Source: Clostridium frigoris (GTDB lineage Bacteria > Bacillota > Clostridia > Clostridiales > Clostridiaceae). From it: a stretch of DNA of 64,000 nucleotides. Numbering within the stretch: position 1 is the stretch's first letter; the number at the start of each line of letters is the position of its first letter. Made by a program: the position numbers and the translations under genes. Below are positions 63,035 through 64,000 of this stretch, one piece after another. The stretch covers positions 124,001-188,000 of the forward strand of contig NZ_JAHLDV010000002.1 of NCBI RefSeq assembly GCF_018861865.1, in the 5' to 3' direction. The notes beneath the pieces were generated by a model that saw nothing but the letters and a program-made list of their open reading frames with translations, did no database searches and was not told where the DNA came from.

Positions 63035-63111
63035 AAAAAGATTTGACTGGTTTTGATCCAAGATTAAATAATAGCATAGTAGAAGTTGGTTGTGATGTTA
63101 AAAATATATAG
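63031..63111 (+). CDS. Possible 26-codon ORF overlapping the nadR stop
   Basis: An ATGA overlap with the nadR stop opens MKKDLTGFDPRLNNSIVEVG followed by CDVKNI and TAG. The coupling geometry copies that of pnuC-nadR, but the product is short and unrecognised. It may be the stump of a lost third gene of the operon. Confidence 0.25.
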   Translation: MKKDLTGFDPRLNNSIVEVGCDVKNI

Positions 63112-63168
63112 GATTAATTTATATTACCTTATAAAAACACATAAAAAAAATATCATATTGACACTTCA

Positions 63169-63196
63169 TTGACATTACAGACAGCCATAATATAAA
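63169..63196 (+). promoter_or_regulatory. Sigma-A-type promoter of the dedA gene
   Basis: TTGACA (63169-63174) and TATAAA (63191-63196) with 16 bp between them, 50 bp before the start. A second TTGACA lies 11 bp further upstream. Confidence 0.7.
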
Positions 63197-63245
63197 ATAA
63201 AAAGGTAGATTAGAAAATAAGTTTTTGAATTTAAGGGAGGAAAAT

Positions 63246-63851
63246 ATGGTAGAAAGTTTAATTAACATGGTAATTTTAGTTATGGATAAAGTGGGGTATT
63301 TGGGGGTTTTTGTATTTATGGCTCTTGAAAGCGCATGTATTCCAATACCTAGTGAGGCTATACTTCCATTTGGAGGTTATTTAAGCTATACAGGAAGGCT
63401 GAGCATAATTCCAACAATAATTCTAGGAACGCTTGGAGGAACATTTGGTTCAATCTTAGCTTATTATTTAGGAAAATTAGGTGGAAGACCTTTAGTTGAG
63501 AAATATGCATCTTTTTTGCATTTGTCAAAATCAAGTTTAGATAAAAGTGATCTATACTTTAAAAAATATGGAGAGAAAATTGTATTTTATTCAAGGTTAC
63601 TTCCTATCGTAAGAACTTTTATTTCACTTCCAGCTGGCATAAGCAATATGGACTTTAAAAAGTTCACAGTGTATACTTTTTTTGGTTCATTAATTTGGAG
63701 TGCTTTACTTGGGTTTACTGGTTATTACATGGGTGAGAAGTGGGTTATTATTAGACCGTGGTTCCATTATGCAGATATTCTTGTGGTAATAGTAATAGTA
63801 GGACTTATAGGATACAAATTAATTACAATAAAAAAAGTGAAAAAATCATAA
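63246..63851 (+). CDS. DedA-family membrane protein
   Basis: ATG 63246 with GGGAGG before it. The 201-residue protein shows the DedA/SNARE-associated pattern: ALESACIPIPSEAILPFGGY, GTLGGTFGSILAYYLGKLGG, and FYSRLLPIVRTFISLPAGIS with the conserved Arg residues, then two final membrane helices. Family members flip undecaprenyl phosphate or phospholipids and affect envelope homeostasis (family knowledge). Recycling of undecaprenyl phosphate would fit the many lipid-linked glycosyltransferases in the window, but that link is inference. Confidence 0.88.
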   Translation: MVESLINMVILVMDKVGYLGVFVFMALESACIPIPSEAILPFGGYLSYTGRLSIIPTIILGTLGGTFGSILAYYLGKLGGRPLVEKYASFLHLSKSSLDKSDLYFKKYGEKIVFYSRLLPIVRTFISLPAGISNMDFKKFTVYTFFGSLIWSALLGFTGYYMGEKWVIIRPWFHYADILVVIVIVGLIGYKLITIKKVKKS

Positions 63852-63898
63852 ATTAAAGATTATAATATAGACTGAAATTTAATATGAAGGAGCTACAA

Positions 63899-64000
63899 AT
63901 GGAGAAGTTATTCAAAAGCTATAAATCAACCATTATCCTTTTAGGTTCGATTATACTTGGAGGTATTATAGGAATCGTAATGGGCCCGAAATCTTCAGTA
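63899..64000 (+). CDS. N-terminus of a dicarboxylate/glutamate:cation symporter (DAACS), partial
   Basis: ATG 63899 follows GAAGGAGC. The 34 visible residues, MEKLFKSYKSTIILLGSIIL and GGIIGIVMGPKSSV, match the first helix of GltP/DctA-type Na+/H+-coupled symporters, which typically have GxxxGxxxG and a P-A/K turn here. The gene runs off the right edge, so the assignment rests on this short stretch. Confidence 0.6.
   Translation, partial: MEKLFKSYKSTIILLGSIILGGIIGIVMGPKSSV

Overview
The window is A+T-rich, with AGA/ATA-heavy codon use, strong AGGAGG-type ribosome sites and many hairpin-plus-U-tract terminators. It carries an S-box, a Mn2+ riboswitch, a LevR/sigma-54 mannose PTS, an exosporium-type collagen protein, separately encoded MetH domains and a PnuC-NadR pair. 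Together these indicate a spore-forming Clostridium-like Firmicute; the species cannot be fixed from the sequence. No rRNA, tRNA, CRISPR array or intact insertion sequence was recognised.

Layout. (1) 1-18.3 kb: a polysaccharide-use locus. It holds the tail of an ABC sugar permease, two large inverting disaccharide/oligosaccharide phosphorylases, a cupin-like protein, a secreted 1585-residue GH16 glucanase with many carbohydrate-binding modules, a sugar-binding lipoprotein, a YesM/YesN-type two-component pair (the kinase broken by one in-frame stop) and a GH30 glycosidase. The set fits breakdown of a beta-1,3/1,6-glucan such as laminarin: outside cutting, uptake, then phosphorolysis. (2) 18.3-27.9 kb: FetAB-type exporter, ornithine-racemase-like enzyme, zinc-ribbon plus protein-kinase pair, membrane proteins, NYN/OST-HTH protein, DODA-type dioxygenase and a Mn-type CDF exporter. 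Two decayed pieces of P-type ATPase lie here; one sits directly behind an apparently intact promoter and Mn2+ riboswitch. (3) 28-32 kb: aspartokinase and homoserine dehydrogenase, then an M20 amidohydrolase. (4) 32-39.4 kb: LevR activator, a textbook -24/-12 promoter and a mannose-family PTS. Its manLMN and manO genes use codons unlike their neighbours, and related short repeats flank the PTS block. (5) 39.6-47.8 kb: MetH and its separate reactivation domain on the minus strand; divergent to them, an S-box controls an ApgM-like putative homoserine kinase, threonine synthase and a second homoserine dehydrogenase closely related to the first. (6) 47.8-60.6 kb: cell-surface functions. These are a GtrB-like glycosyltransferase, collagen-like spore-surface protein, TPR glycosyltransferase, FlxA-like protein, two OmpR-type two-component systems and GT-C membrane glycosyltransferases, one of them frameshifted. 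Near-identical 11-bp-period direct repeats precede the GtrB-like gene and the frameshifted GT39 gene, which suggests a regulon of the adjacent response regulator. (7) 60.8-64 kb: SseB-like protein, PnuC-NadR nicotinamide riboside salvage, a DedA protein and the start of a dicarboxylate/glutamate symporter.

An unusual number of genes are interrupted by single stops or one-base shifts (YesM-like kinase, FlxA-like, GT39, the small Gly/Pro-rich protein, P-type ATPases). Reads are needed to separate real decay from assembly error.
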